Part shown: positions 25,534 through 34,449 of the stretch, one piece after another | Layout: each line of letters opens with the position of its first letter | Position numbering within the stretch: position 1 is the stretch's first letter | The notes under the pieces: model-generated | The model's database searches: none | The model's input: the letters and a program-made list of their open reading frames with translations, nothing else | What the model was told of the DNA's origin: nothing | Source: Paracoccaceae bacterium | GTDB lineage: Bacteria > Pseudomonadota > Alphaproteobacteria > Rhodobacterales > Rhodobacteraceae | Direction of reading: 5' to 3' | Assembly: GCA_021647745.1 (NCBI GenBank) | Contig: JAKIUB010000012.1 | Span: forward strand, 10,266-74,265 | DNA: 64,000 bases | Translations under genes and position numbers: made by a program

Positions 25534-26562
25534 TTATCTATAGCCTTCGGGGTTACGTTTTTGCCAGCGCCAGTGGTCAGCACACATCCGCGCCAGATCA
25601 TATTTAGCCCGCCAGCCCAGTAAATCGGCGGCCTTGCCCGGCTCTGCACAGATGATCGCGACATCACCCGCACGGCGCGGCGCGTTGCGGGTGGCGATAT
25701 CAAAGCCGCAGGCCGCCTCCCACGCCCTATGCACTTCGCGCACGCTGGAGCCTTGCCCCGTGCCAAGATTAACCACGCTTGTCCGGTTATCTGCCGCCTG
25801 CCCGGAGAACAGATGTTCTATCGCCATCACATGGCCGCGCGCCAGATCCTCCACATGGATATAATCGCGGATAGCGGTGCCGTCGGGGGTGTCATAATCA
25901 TTGCCAAAAATATCGAGCTGCGCCCGCCGTCCCGTCGCCACCTGCGCGATAAAAGGAAACAGGTTATCAGGCACCCCCAGCGGGTCTTCTCCGATTTCGC
26001 CGGAGCCATGGGCAGCGACAGGGTTGAAATAGCGCAATACCACCGAGCGCCAGCCGGAAGATGCAGCCGTCATATCGGTCAGGATCTGCTCGACCATCAG
26101 TTTGGTTTTGCCGTAAGGGTTGACCGGGCCGGTGGGGGTGTTCTCATCCATGGGTCGCCCGCCGGTTTCGCCATATACCGTGGCCGAGGAGGAAAATACC
26201 ATCCGCGAAACCCCGTGGCGCAGCATGGCATTCAAAAGCTGGCTGCTGCCCGCCACGTTTACATCATAATAAAGCCCCGGGCGAGCCACAGACTCGCCGA
26301 CAGCCTTCAGCCCTGCCAGATGGATCACCGCATCAATCTTGTGGTTTTCAAACAGGGTATCAAGCGCTCCGGCATCCCGCACATCGCCCTCGACCAAAAC
26401 AGGCGCGCCATTGCTGATCCGCGCCACGCGCTCAATGGCTTTGGGCGAGGAATTGGAAAGGTTGTCAAACACCACCACCCGGTATCCGGCATTGAGCAGG
26501 GCCAGCACCACATGGCTGCCGATATAGCCGGCCCCGCCGGTGGCCAATACGGTTTTGCTCAT
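25534..26562 (-). CDS. galE: UDP-glucose 4-epimerase
   Basis: Interconverts UDP-glucose and UDP-galactose for envelope polysaccharides. The 342-residue product has the NAD motif GGAGYIGS near its start, the catalytic Ser/Thr region SSSATVYGE, and YGKTK with the catalytic Tyr and Lys. The C-terminal sugar-nucleotide region (AEPGKAADLLGWRAKYDLARM) is complete. The ATG at 26562 follows GGGGGAGCAAGC; an in-frame upstream ATG is inside the previous gene. It overlaps the ThiE-like gene by 4 nt. Confidence 0.92.
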   Translation of the reverse strand: MSKTVLATGGAGYIGSHVVLALLNAGYRVVVFDNLSNSSPKAIERVARISNGAPVLVEGDVRDAGALDTLFENHKIDAVIHLAGLKAVGESVARPGLYYDVNVAGSSQLLNAMLRHGVSRMVFSSSATVYGETGGRPMDENTPTGPVNPYGKTKLMVEQILTDMTAASSGWRSVVLRYFNPVAAHGSGEIGEDPLGVPDNLFPFIAQVATGRRAQLDIFGNDYDTPDGTAIRDYIHVEDLARGHVMAIEHLFSGQAADNRTSVVNLGTGQGSSVREVHRAWEAACGFDIATRNAPRRAGDVAIICAEPGKAADLLGWRAKYDLARMCADHWRWQKRNPEGYR

Positions 26563-27194
26563 GCTTGCTCCCCCCGTAAAATAGCCAGCAAGCGCACGGC
26601 CTCCCGCGCCGGATTGTCCATGCGCCATATTTCATCCGACAGGGTGGCAAAATCAATATAATCGCGCAAAGTGTGTAGGGCGGCATCATCCAGCGCGCCT
26701 TCGGCAACCACGGGCACCTCTATCATCTCGCTCCACCATTGAAAAAGCTCGACCCCTGCGCGCTGGCCATCGCCAAGCTCGCCCATATCCCCGACCGGCC
26801 CGAAGCTGACATAATCCGCACCGGCCTCGGCGGCGTTCATGCCGGCATGTTTCGAGGTTTTGCAAAAACTGCCAATGATAGCCTCGGCCCCCAACGTCTC
26901 CCGCGCCAACCGCACCTGACGCTCGCCGCTGTCAAGGTGCACCCCGTCCAGCCCGTGAGGGGCCACAAAGCGAAAGTGGCCGTCAATGACCACCGCCACC
27001 TCGCGGGTATGGCAGGCATCGCGAATCTGGTCCGCTGCGCGGCCGATAATGGATGCATCAAGGGTGGAAAGGGATATCCGTACACAGGTGACCGGCACGC
27101 TATCAAGCACCGCCGCCAGTTTTGGAACAAAGTCTCCCAGCTCGATCTCTGCCGGCGTGGCAAGGGTGATTTGGGCAAATTCTTGTTGGGGCAT
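26559..27194 (-). CDS. Thiamine phosphate synthase-like (TMP-TenI family) protein
   Basis: A 211-residue TIM-barrel protein of the ThiE/TenI family. Phosphate-binding and family segments are visible (VVIDGHFRF, GADYVSFGPVGD). The usual HLGQxD motif for substrate binding reads HLDSGE here and other positions are relaxed, so activity as true ThiE is uncertain. The ATG at 27194 has GGA 8 nt upstream; an ATG at 27242 is possible but leads with an unlike sequence. Coupled to galE by a 4-nt overlap, downstream of enolase. Confidence 0.75.
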   Translation of the reverse strand: MPQQEFAQITLATPAEIELGDFVPKLAAVLDSVPVTCVRISLSTLDASIIGRAADQIRDACHTREVAVVIDGHFRFVAPHGLDGVHLDSGERQVRLARETLGAEAIIGSFCKTSKHAGMNAAEAGADYVSFGPVGDMGELGDGQRAGVELFQWWSEMIEVPVVAEGALDDAALHTLRDYIDFATLSDEIWRMDNPAREAVRLLAILRGEQA

Positions 27195-27296
27195 CAGGTC
27201 ATTCCAGTATGTTTGGATTCTTTTAACGTGCCCGCGCTCCAAGGTCTATGCCCGGTTGCCAATCCGGTGTTGCCATATGAAACCCCTCGAAGCCCG

Positions 27297-28571
27297 CTAC
27301 CGCAAGACAGACCTACCGGCATATATTCCGGTTTCGCCCAGTTCCTCCTCGATGCGGATTAACTGGTTATACTTTGCCAGCCGGTCCGAGCGGCTGAGCG
27401 AGCCGGTCTTGATCTGCCCGCAATTGGTGGCCACAGCAAGGTCGGCAATGGTCGTATCCTCGGTTTCGCCCGAACGGTGGGACATTACGGCGCTCATCTT
27501 CGCCCGATGTGCCATATCCACGGCCTCCAGCGCTTCGGTCAATGTGCCGATCTGGTTGACCTTGATCAGGATCGAGTTGGCCGAGCCATCCTCTATGCCC
27601 CGCGCCAACCGCTCTGTATTTGTCACAAAAAGATCATCGCCGACAATCTGGCAGCGGTCGCCTATTTTTTCAGTGAGCAGCGCCCAGCCTTCCCAGTCAT
27701 CCTCGTCCATCGGGTCCTCGACCGAGATGATCGGGTAGCTATCCACCAGTCCGGCGATATAGTCGGCATTCTGGGCCGCGTTGAGCTTTTTGCCCTCGCC
27801 CTTCATATCATAAACGCCGTCTTTATAGTATTCGGAGGCCGCGCAATCCAGCGCAAGAAAAACATCCTCGCCAGCTTTATATCCGGCTTTCTCAATAGAT
27901 TTCATAATGAAATCAAGCGCCTCTACCGCGCTTGACAGATTGGGCGCAAAGCCGCCCTCGTCGCCGATGCCGGTGTTTAGGCCAGCTGCCGAAAGCTCGC
28001 GCTTGAGGGTATGAAATATCTCCGCTCCGATGCGCACCGCTTCCGAGAGGCTTTCCGCCCCTACGGGCATAATCATGAATTCCTGAATGTCGATCGGGTT
28101 GTCGGCATGCTCACCGCCATTGATGATATTCATCATCGGCACTGGCAGGGTGCGTGCCGAAGTGCCACCGATATAGCGGTAAAGCGGCATGCCCAGATGC
28201 TCGGCGGCTGCCTTGGCCACCGCCAGCGACACACCCAAAATAGCATTGGCGCCAAGCCGTGCCTTGTTCTCTGTGCCGTCAAGCTCGCATAATAGCTGGT
28301 CAATTCCGACCTGATCGGTGGCATCCACCCCGATCAGCTCTTCCGTGATTTCGCCATTGACCGCGTCCACCGCCTTCAGCACACCCTTGCCGCCATAGCG
28401 CGCGGGGTCACCATCTCGCAGCTCGTGGGCCTCGTGCGCGCCGGTAGAGGCCCCCGATGGCACCGCCGCCCGCCCGCGCGCCCCGTTTTCGAGGTATACA
28501 TCGACCTCGACCGTCGGGTTGCCCCGACTGTCCAGTATTTCGCGGGCGATAATATCGACAATAGCGCTCAT
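27297..28571 (-). CDS. eno: Enolase
   Basis: Glycolytic enzyme converting 2-phosphoglycerate to phosphoenolpyruvate. At 424 residues it is the normal bacterial length. Hallmarks include SGASTGAHEAHELRDGD, the metal ligands in FLALDCAASEYY and SVEDPMDEDDW, the signature SILIKVNQIGTLTE, and SHRSGETEDTTIADLAVA. It is complete and well conserved. It leads into the ThiE-like and galE genes on the same strand after about 100 bp. Confidence 0.97.
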   Translation of the reverse strand: MSAIVDIIAREILDSRGNPTVEVDVYLENGARGRAAVPSGASTGAHEAHELRDGDPARYGGKGVLKAVDAVNGEITEELIGVDATDQVGIDQLLCELDGTENKARLGANAILGVSLAVAKAAAEHLGMPLYRYIGGTSARTLPVPMMNIINGGEHADNPIDIQEFMIMPVGAESLSEAVRIGAEIFHTLKRELSAAGLNTGIGDEGGFAPNLSSAVEALDFIMKSIEKAGYKAGEDVFLALDCAASEYYKDGVYDMKGEGKKLNAAQNADYIAGLVDSYPIISVEDPMDEDDWEGWALLTEKIGDRCQIVGDDLFVTNTERLARGIEDGSANSILIKVNQIGTLTEALEAVDMAHRAKMSAVMSHRSGETEDTTIADLAVATNCGQIKTGSLSRSDRLAKYNQLIRIEEELGETGIYAGRSVLR

Positions 28572-28630
28572 GGGTCCATCCTCGGGGTTGGTGCATTGTT
28601 GGGGGCTGTTTATACCCGCACCCTACAAAT

Positions 28631-29509
28631 TTAAAGTGTTTTTCGGGCCATATGTTCGCGATATATCGTAAACAGCCCCGAACCGATGATAACCCCCGCC
28701 CCGAGCAGGGTATAAAAATCCAGCACCTCGCCAAAGACCAGCACGCCGAACGCCATGGCAAATACCAGCCGCACATAGCGAAACGGAGTCACCACTGCCA
28801 CCTCGCCAATACGCATGGCCGCCACGATCATATAATAGCCCACCGGCCCGACAATCAGCGCCGCCGTAATATACACCGCATCCACCCCGACAGGCAGCAC
28901 CGGCGGCCCCTCGAACAGCATCATGAAAAGCCCCGCCGGAATAACCACCCCGAAGCCATAGGCTGACAGCACCATGCTGCTCACCCGCGCCGGCATTGCC
29001 CGCGTCGCCAGATCCCTGATCGACAACCCGATCACTCCCATCACCGCAAAAAGCGATGCGGGCTGAAAACCCTCAAGCCCGGGCCGGATCACAATAAGCA
29101 CCCCGACAAAACCGACCCCGATTGCGATCCACCGTCGCCAGCCCACGGTTTGCCCCAAAAACAGCGCCGCCCCGAGGGCCACCGCCAGCGGGGTCGCCTG
29201 CAAAATAGCCGACGCGCTTGAGAGCGGGGTCAGCACCACCGCCAGAACATAGCCCGAGGTGCCGATGATCTCGCCAAAGTTTCGCAACAGTACCGGCCCG
29301 AGCCACAGATCACGGCTAAAAATTACCTCGCCCCGCCACTTGGCCAACACGGCAAATATCGCAAATCCCCCCACCCCGAGCATCACCAGTATCTGCCCCG
29401 TGCCCATGCTTAGGGCCAGTTTTTTAATAAAGGTATCCTCGACAGCAAAGGCCGCCATGGCCCCCAGCATCAGCAAGATGCCGATCAGGTTATCGGATTT
29501 CTGTCTCAT
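28631..29509 (-). CDS. EamA/DMT family transporter
   Basis: A 292-residue membrane protein with ten hydrophobic segments, organised as two repeats of about five. This is the EamA (drug/metabolite transporter) pattern. Typical loops are GTSGYVLAVVLTPLSSASAILQATPLAVALGAALFLGQTVGWRRWIAIGVGFVGVLIVIRPG at the end of the first repeat. The substrate is unknown. It lies downstream of fur/mur on the same strand with 21 nt between them. Confidence 0.85.
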   Translation of the reverse strand: MRQKSDNLIGILLMLGAMAAFAVEDTFIKKLALSMGTGQILVMLGVGGFAIFAVLAKWRGEVIFSRDLWLGPVLLRNFGEIIGTSGYVLAVVLTPLSSASAILQATPLAVALGAALFLGQTVGWRRWIAIGVGFVGVLIVIRPGLEGFQPASLFAVMGVIGLSIRDLATRAMPARVSSMVLSAYGFGVVIPAGLFMMLFEGPPVLPVGVDAVYITAALIVGPVGYYMIVAAMRIGEVAVVTPFRYVRLVFAMAFGVLVFGEVLDFYTLLGAGVIIGSGLFTIYREHMARKTL

Positions 29510-29530
29510 ATGGCCCTCGCTGAGCGAGGC

Positions 29531-29950
29531 TCAGTCTTTACGTTTTATCGGGGTCCCGTAAAGCTCCAGCTTGTGGCCGCGCAGCTTGTAGCCCAGCTTG
29601 GCGGCGATCTTTTCCTGCAAGGCTTCGATCTCGGGGTCGACAAATTCAATAACCTCTCCCGACTGGATGTCAAATAAATGATCGTGATGCTCGCGATCAG
29701 CATCTTCGTAGCGTGCGCGCCCGTCGCCGAATTCGTGGCGCTCCAGTATAGAGGTCTCCTCGAACAGCTTGACCGTGCGATAAACCGTAGCAAGGCTTAT
29801 TTTCGGGTCAACCTCTGCCGCGCGGTTATAGATTTCCTCGACATCGGGGTGGTCGGTGCAGCCCTCGAGCACGCGTGCGATCACCCGCCGCTGGCCTGTC
29901 ATCCGCAAGCCCTGCGCCTCGCAGCGCGCCAGAATGGTATCTTTTTTCAT
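29531..29950 (-). CDS. Fur family transcriptional regulator (Fur/Mur type)
   Basis: A 139-residue metal-responsive repressor. The winged-helix region is at about 10-80 (RMTGQRRVIARVLEGCTDHPDVEEIYNRA and SLATVYRTVKLFEE). The dimerisation and metal-binding region follows with HEFGDGRARYE and EHHDHLFDIQSGEVIEF. The C-terminus (LRGHKLELYGTPIKRK) fits the alphaproteobacterial Fur/Mur group that responds to manganese or iron, rather than Irr, whose HHH motif is absent. A strong TAGGAGGGGG ribosome binding site precedes the ATG. Confidence 0.88.
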   Translation of the reverse strand: MKKDTILARCEAQGLRMTGQRRVIARVLEGCTDHPDVEEIYNRAAEVDPKISLATVYRTVKLFEETSILERHEFGDGRARYEDADREHHDHLFDIQSGEVIEFVDPEIEALQEKIAAKLGYKLRGHKLELYGTPIKRKD

Positions 29951-30035
29951 AGCCCCCTCCTAGCGCAATTTGCGTGGATATAAAACTGTTTTTGCGAGAC
30001 CTGCCAGCCTGGGTGTCTACGGAATTCCTAGCGGC

Positions 30036-31283
30036 TTATGGCGGGTTTTCCCCGCGATTGAGCCGCCGCGCCAGTGGCGCGATGCTCAGCCCCTGCACAA
30101 TAATGCTGAACAGTACCACAATATAGGTGATCGTCAGGATCAGCGGTTTCCACTCGTTGGGCGGCAAGGAAAGTGCCAGGGCCACAGATATTCCGCCTTT
30201 CAGCCCGCCCCATGTCATGATCGGAATGACATCGCGGCGGTATGTCTTCCAACGCGAGAGCATAAATATCGGTAAAGCCACTGCCGCCAGCCGCGCCAGA
30301 AGTGAAAGGAATATTCCCAACAGGCCGGCCATCACCATCTCCAGCTCGAAGGCAACGGCAAATACCTCGACCCCGATCAGCAGAAAAAGCAGCGCGTTCA
30401 GGATCTCGTCCACCAGCTTCCAGAAGGCATTGAGATACTCGCGCGTGGTCTGGCTCATGCCGTATTTCACCCCGACATCACCGATCAACAACCCCGCCAC
30501 CACTGCCATGATAGGTCCGGATACCCCGAGCATCACCGCCAACTGATAACCGCCAAAGGCCAGCCCGAGCGAGAGCAGAACCTCGAGCGGATAATCATCA
30601 ATCCGCTTCATCATTAAAAACACGACCCAGCCCAGAAAGCCCCCGAGCGCTGCCCCCCCGAGCGCCTCCTTGCCAAAAAGCATAAATGCGCTGCTGACCG
30701 TTGCCTCGCCGTGCCCCGCCACCGGAAAGGCCAGCCCGACCAGAAACAAAAACACCACATAGCCCACCCCGTCATTAAACAGGCTTTCCCCCGCGATCTG
30801 GGTCTCCAGGCTTTTACGCAGGTTGGCCTCGCGCAGCACCCCCAGCACCGCAACCGGATCGGTGGGCGAGATCAATGCTCCGAAAATCAGCGCAATCAAC
30901 AAAGGCACACCGAGGGCAAAATACAGCCCCATTCCGGCAATCACGGTCGAGATCAAAACCCCGATTGTCGCCATTAGCGCCACCGTCCACCCTTCGGTTT
31001 TCAGGTCTGAAACCTTGACATGCAGCGCTCCCGCAAACAGCAGCAGTCCGAGCATGCCGTCCAGCAATGTGTCGGAAAACTCAAGATGCTCGACCGCGAT
31101 TCTTATCGTTGCCGAGAGGCCGAGATCAGGCAAGACCAGATCAAGCCCCATGATGCTGATCGAAGCTATCAGCGCTACAATCAGAATGCCGATCGAAGAG
31201 GGCAGGTGCAGGAAGAAATAATTGATACTGCCAAAAAGGCCGGCAAGCACAATCATCAACGAGGCAATTTGCAGGGCGTCCAT
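30036..31283 (-). CDS. Cation:proton antiporter (NhaP/CPA1 type)
   Basis: A 415-residue membrane protein with about twelve hydrophobic segments. The ion-binding core is GALISPTDPVAVLGVLREA (Thr-Asp-Pro with the following Asp-like site) and ESLFNDGVGYVVF (Asn-Asp pair), which are hallmarks of Na+/H+ exchangers of the NhaP type. The late segment MTWGGLKGGISVALALSLP is also typical. The ATG at 31283 has GGAGTGACC just upstream; a start at 31334 is less likely. Alone on its strand between fur/mur and the fbpA terminator. Confidence 0.88.
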   Translation of the reverse strand: MDALQIASLMIVLAGLFGSINYFFLHLPSSIGILIVALIASISIMGLDLVLPDLGLSATIRIAVEHLEFSDTLLDGMLGLLLFAGALHVKVSDLKTEGWTVALMATIGVLISTVIAGMGLYFALGVPLLIALIFGALISPTDPVAVLGVLREANLRKSLETQIAGESLFNDGVGYVVFLFLVGLAFPVAGHGEATVSSAFMLFGKEALGGAALGGFLGWVVFLMMKRIDDYPLEVLLSLGLAFGGYQLAVMLGVSGPIMAVVAGLLIGDVGVKYGMSQTTREYLNAFWKLVDEILNALLFLLIGVEVFAVAFELEMVMAGLLGIFLSLLARLAAVALPIFMLSRWKTYRRDVIPIMTWGGLKGGISVALALSLPPNEWKPLILTITYIVVLFSIIVQGLSIAPLARRLNRGENPP

Positions 31284-31341
31284 GGTCACTCCCGGTTGTT
31301 TTTCGAGCCATAGCACATTTATCTTCCGTGCCAATAAAAAA

Positions 31342-31364
31342 CCCGCGCCACAATCCGGCGCGGG
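31342..31364 (-). terminator. Rho-independent terminator after the iron-binding protein gene
   Basis: CCCGCGCC and GGCGCGGG (8-bp stem, 7-nt loop) followed on the minus strand by a T-rich run (TTTTTTATTGG). It lies about 30 nt after the stop codon of the fbpA-like gene. Confidence 0.85.
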
Positions 31365-31393
31365 CTGTTATTCTGGCAGAAACCCAATGAAAA

Positions 31394-32395
31394 TCAGCCG
31401 TCAAAATCCACTCGTTCGACGATCTGCAACGCCTGGCTGCGCAGACGTGCGATATCCTCTAGCGGTGTGTTGTCGGCGGTAAACTCTCCCCAGCCGGCCA
31501 CCAGCGCACTTGGCGGCACATCACCGTTTAGCGGATACTCGTAATTGGCCTCGGCATAAAGTGCCTGCGCAACATCTCCGGTCAAAAACTCCATTAGCGC
31601 CAGCGCGTTATCCGCGTTGGGGGCCGAGGCGGTCATGGCCATGCCCGACAGGTTGATATGGGTGCCGGAACCTTCAAACACAGGAAAAACAATATTAACA
31701 GCATTGGCCCATTCGGCCTGCTCGGGGTCGGTCAGCATTTTGCCCATATAATAGGTGTAACCGATGGCAATATCGCACTCCCCAGCCCAGATCGCCTTGA
31801 CCTGCGCACGGTCATTGCCTTGGGGTGAGCGGGCGAGGTTGGCCTTTACACCGCGTAGCCAGCTTTCGGTTTCGGCCTCGTCGTAGCGGGCCAGATAGGC
31901 GGCTGTCAGCGCAATATTATAATCATGCGTGCCCGAACGGGTGCATATACGGCCACGCCACTCCGGATCTGCCAGCGCTTCATAGGTGGTGATCGCGCCG
32001 GCAGATACCCGTTCTTTGGAGGTGTAGAATATCCGCGCCCGCGAGGTCAGACCAAACCAGTTTCCACCGGCGTCGCGGTAAGTGGCAGGGATATTGGTCT
32101 CGATCACGTCAGAGCGCACGCTTTGTGTCAGCCCGGCCTGCACTGCGGCGTCAAGATTGGCGATGTCGGCGGTCAGGATCACATCGGCAGGAGAGCGGCG
32201 GCCCTCGGCGCGCAGCCGCTCCAGCAATCCCTTCTTGAGAAATACAACATTGACCTCAATTCCGGTAGTATCGGTAAACGCCTCGATAATCGGATCGATC
32301 AGATCGGGTTGGCGGGATGAATAGATATTGACCTCTTGAGCCGCAACGCCAAAAGCAGTGGCGCTGAGCACGGTGGCAAGAACGATGTTTTTCAT
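31394..32395 (-). CDS. Fe(III) ABC transporter substrate-binding protein (FbpA/FutA-like)
   Basis: A 333-residue periplasmic iron-binding protein with a signal peptide (MKNIVLATVLSATAFGVAAQ). The mature start EVNIYSSRQPDLIDPIIEAF and FKK-type segments match FbpA. The conserved tyrosine pair appears in GYTYYMGKM, where the family ligates ferric iron. The ATG at 32395 follows CCGGAGA. No permease or ATPase genes lie beside it, so it is an orphan binding protein relying on a transporter encoded elsewhere. Its promoter has striking repeats, likely an iron-responsive operator. Confidence 0.88.
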   Translation of the reverse strand: MKNIVLATVLSATAFGVAAQEVNIYSSRQPDLIDPIIEAFTDTTGIEVNVVFLKKGLLERLRAEGRRSPADVILTADIANLDAAVQAGLTQSVRSDVIETNIPATYRDAGGNWFGLTSRARIFYTSKERVSAGAITTYEALADPEWRGRICTRSGTHDYNIALTAAYLARYDEAETESWLRGVKANLARSPQGNDRAQVKAIWAGECDIAIGYTYYMGKMLTDPEQAEWANAVNIVFPVFEGSGTHINLSGMAMTASAPNADNALALMEFLTGDVAQALYAEANYEYPLNGDVPPSALVAGWGEFTADNTPLEDIARLRSQALQIVERVDFDG

Positions 32396-32422
32396 TGAAA
32401 ATCTCCGGTTATCGCGACCCCT

Positions 32423-32465
32423 GCTTAACCCGAGTAAAATACTCAAGTCAATACCCGAGTAAAAT
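32423..32465 (-). promoter_or_regulatory. Predicted iron-regulated promoter with repeats
   Basis: On the minus strand TTGACT (32451-32446) and TTAAGC (32428-32423) are spaced by 17 bp, a plausible -35/-10 pair with a weak -10. The spacer holds the palindrome GAGTATTTTACTC (32444-32432). A 12-bp direct repeat, plus-strand CCCGAGTAAAAT, occurs at 32429-32440 and 32454-32465, 25 bp apart. This arrangement upstream of an iron-binding protein gene fits an operator for an iron regulator; whether it matches the Rhodobacterales iron-box is not checked. Confidence 0.6.
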
Positions 32466-32473
32466 GTTAGGAA

Positions 32474-33280
32474 TTATTTTTCCGCCCGCTTGGCTGCCTC
32501 CCAAAGCGCATCCATCTCCGCAAGATCAGAGTTTTGGGGAGAGGATCCTTTGGCCTTAAGAGCTGTCTCTACTGCATTGAAACGGCGAGTAAATTTTGCG
32601 TTTGCTTTGCGCAATGCCTCCTCTGGCGATACCCCGAGATGCCGCCCGAGATTGGTGATAACAAACAAAAGATCACCAAATTCTTCCTCAACCTCGGCGG
32701 CGCTTAATTTTTCGTGCGCTTCGACCAGCTCGGCTGATTCTTCGTTGATCTTATCAAGGACCATTACGGTTTCAGGCCAGTCAAACCCGACCCGCGCCGC
32801 GCGGTTTTGCAGTTTTAGCGCGCGGGTCAGGGCAGGGAGGTTTGGCGCTACACCGTCGAGCACAGAGGTTGGCGCGCCGCGCTCAACCGCCTTCAGCTCT
32901 TCCCAATCCGCTACTTGCTGTTCGGCGGATTTCTCGCGGCTTTCATCGCCAAAAACATGCGGATGGCGGGCGACCATTTTATCGGAAACGGCCTGCACTA
33001 CAGCATCAAAATCAAACATCCTCGCCTCATCAGCCATTTGCGCGTGAAAAACCACATTGAGCAGCACATCCCCCAGCTCGCCGGGCAAATCACCCCATGC
33101 CTGCCGCTCGATGGCGTCGGCGACCTCGTAGGCCTCCTCCACCATATAGGGCGCGATGGAGGCAAAATCCTGCTCGATATCCCACGGACAACCGCTATCT
33201 TTATCACGCAAGCGGCGCATGATTTCGAGCAGGCGGCTGATGCCGACAGTGCGGTCCTCTATAATACCATTTGATTTCAT
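32474..33280 (-). CDS. mazG: MazG family nucleoside triphosphate pyrophosphohydrolase
   Basis: A house-cleaning enzyme hydrolysing non-canonical NTPs to NMP and pyrophosphate. The 268-residue protein has two MazG domains. The first has CPWDIEQDFASIAPYMVEEAYEVADAI with the EExxE metal site, and the second has ESAELVEAHE and EEEFGDLLFVITNL. Its ATG overlaps the P450 stop by 4 nt. It is the last gene of a minus-strand run of overlapping genes starting at fabI. Confidence 0.92.
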   Translation of the reverse strand: MKSNGIIEDRTVGISRLLEIMRRLRDKDSGCPWDIEQDFASIAPYMVEEAYEVADAIERQAWGDLPGELGDVLLNVVFHAQMADEARMFDFDAVVQAVSDKMVARHPHVFGDESREKSAEQQVADWEELKAVERGAPTSVLDGVAPNLPALTRALKLQNRAARVGFDWPETVMVLDKINEESAELVEAHEKLSAAEVEEEFGDLLFVITNLGRHLGVSPEEALRKANAKFTRRFNAVETALKAKGSSPQNSDLAEMDALWEAAKRAEK

Positions 33281-34449
33281 CTGGTTACCATCAATTTTTC
33301 CAGTCCGCGAAAATGGTAGCGGTCAGCATATACCGGCTTTTTGGTCAGTGCCAGATCTGGGCAGGCCTTTAGCAATATCGGCATTGAATTGAGCATTTCC
33401 ATCCGGGCCATCGGCGCGCCAATACAAAAATGCAGCCCCGCGCCAAAGGCCAGTTGGCGGGCGTTGTTTCGGGCGGGGTGGAAGGTTTGAGGGTTTTCAT
33501 AAACTGACGGATCGCGGTTGGCTGCCGCCAGCAAAAGCCCGACCTGTTCGCCGCGCTTGAAATCATGGCCGCCCACACGCACATCCTCCAGAGCGTAGCG
33601 GGTAAACATATGCAACGGCGGATCAAGGCGGAGGGTTTCCTCGATAATTTTCAGGTTTTCTTTGTCATCCTGCCCAAAGCGGATGCCGGTTTCCAGCAAT
33701 AACTTTATTCCGTTGGAAATACCGTGAACCGTGGCTTCATGCCCCGCATTTAATAAAAGAATACAGGTGGTAATCAGCTCGTCTTCTGTCAGTTTTTCGC
33801 CTTTATCGCGCGCCGAAATCAGCTCTGAAATCAGGTCGTTTTTCGGGCTAATCCGCCGCATGGCGACAAAATCCCGAATATAGTCCATGAAAGCCACCGT
33901 CGCGGCCTCGGTGCGGTCTTCCAGCGGGCGGTCGCGGCGCGCCTGATAGATGGCAACCATATCATGGGACCACGTCAGCAGTTGTGGGGCCATTTCTTCG
34001 GGCACGCCGAGCAGGCGGCAAATGACGACTACGGGTATGACCTCGGCAAACTCTGTCAGCAGGTCAAACGGGCCATCGGGAAAGGCGGATATCAAATCAT
34101 GGCTTAGCGTTCGCACTTCGGGGGCCATGGCGTTGATGCGGCGGGCGGTAAAAGCGCGGGTCAGCAGGGCGCGGATGCGGGTATGGGAAGGTGGCTCGAT
34201 TGCCAGAATGGACCGGCTTTCAAAAGCGTAAAATTCACGCAGATGCTCAGGCGGTTCGGGGGCCAGATCGTCGGGAAGCTCGGAGGCAAACCGGCGATCG
34301 CGCAAGAGATCATTTACCACTTTATGCTGGGTCGAGCAATAAAATCCGTAGTCTTTCCAGTAGAATAGCTGGCCTTCTTTGCGCATAAGATCATAAGTCG
34401 GGTAAGGGTTTTGCACAAATTCTGGATCAAGCGGATTTTGGTTTGTCAT
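33277..34449 (-). CDS. Cytochrome P450
   Basis: A soluble 390-residue monooxygenase. The heme-binding loop FGAGLHFCIGAPMARME holds the axial Cys. The ExxR motif is in EETLRLDPP, and the I-helix oxygen-activation motif is NAGHEATVHG. It is a single-domain bacterial class I P450 needing separate ferredoxin and reductase partners, none of which is nearby. It overlaps the PLP enzyme and mazG by 4 nt each, in an operon with fabI and gpt. The substrate is unknown. Confidence 0.93.
   Translation of the reverse strand: MTNQNPLDPEFVQNPYPTYDLMRKEGQLFYWKDYGFYCSTQHKVVNDLLRDRRFASELPDDLAPEPPEHLREFYAFESRSILAIEPPSHTRIRALLTRAFTARRINAMAPEVRTLSHDLISAFPDGPFDLLTEFAEVIPVVVICRLLGVPEEMAPQLLTWSHDMVAIYQARRDRPLEDRTEAATVAFMDYIRDFVAMRRISPKNDLISELISARDKGEKLTEDELITTCILLLNAGHEATVHGISNGIKLLLETGIRFGQDDKENLKIIEETLRLDPPLHMFTRYALEDVRVGGHDFKRGEQVGLLLAAANRDPSVYENPQTFHPARNNARQLAFGAGLHFCIGAPMARMEMLNSMPILLKACPDLALTKKPVYADRYHFRGLEKLMVTR

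Noticed and set aside
27195..27296. TPP riboswitch upstream of the ThiE-like gene
   Set aside because: The gap is about 100 nt and shows no THI-box pattern.
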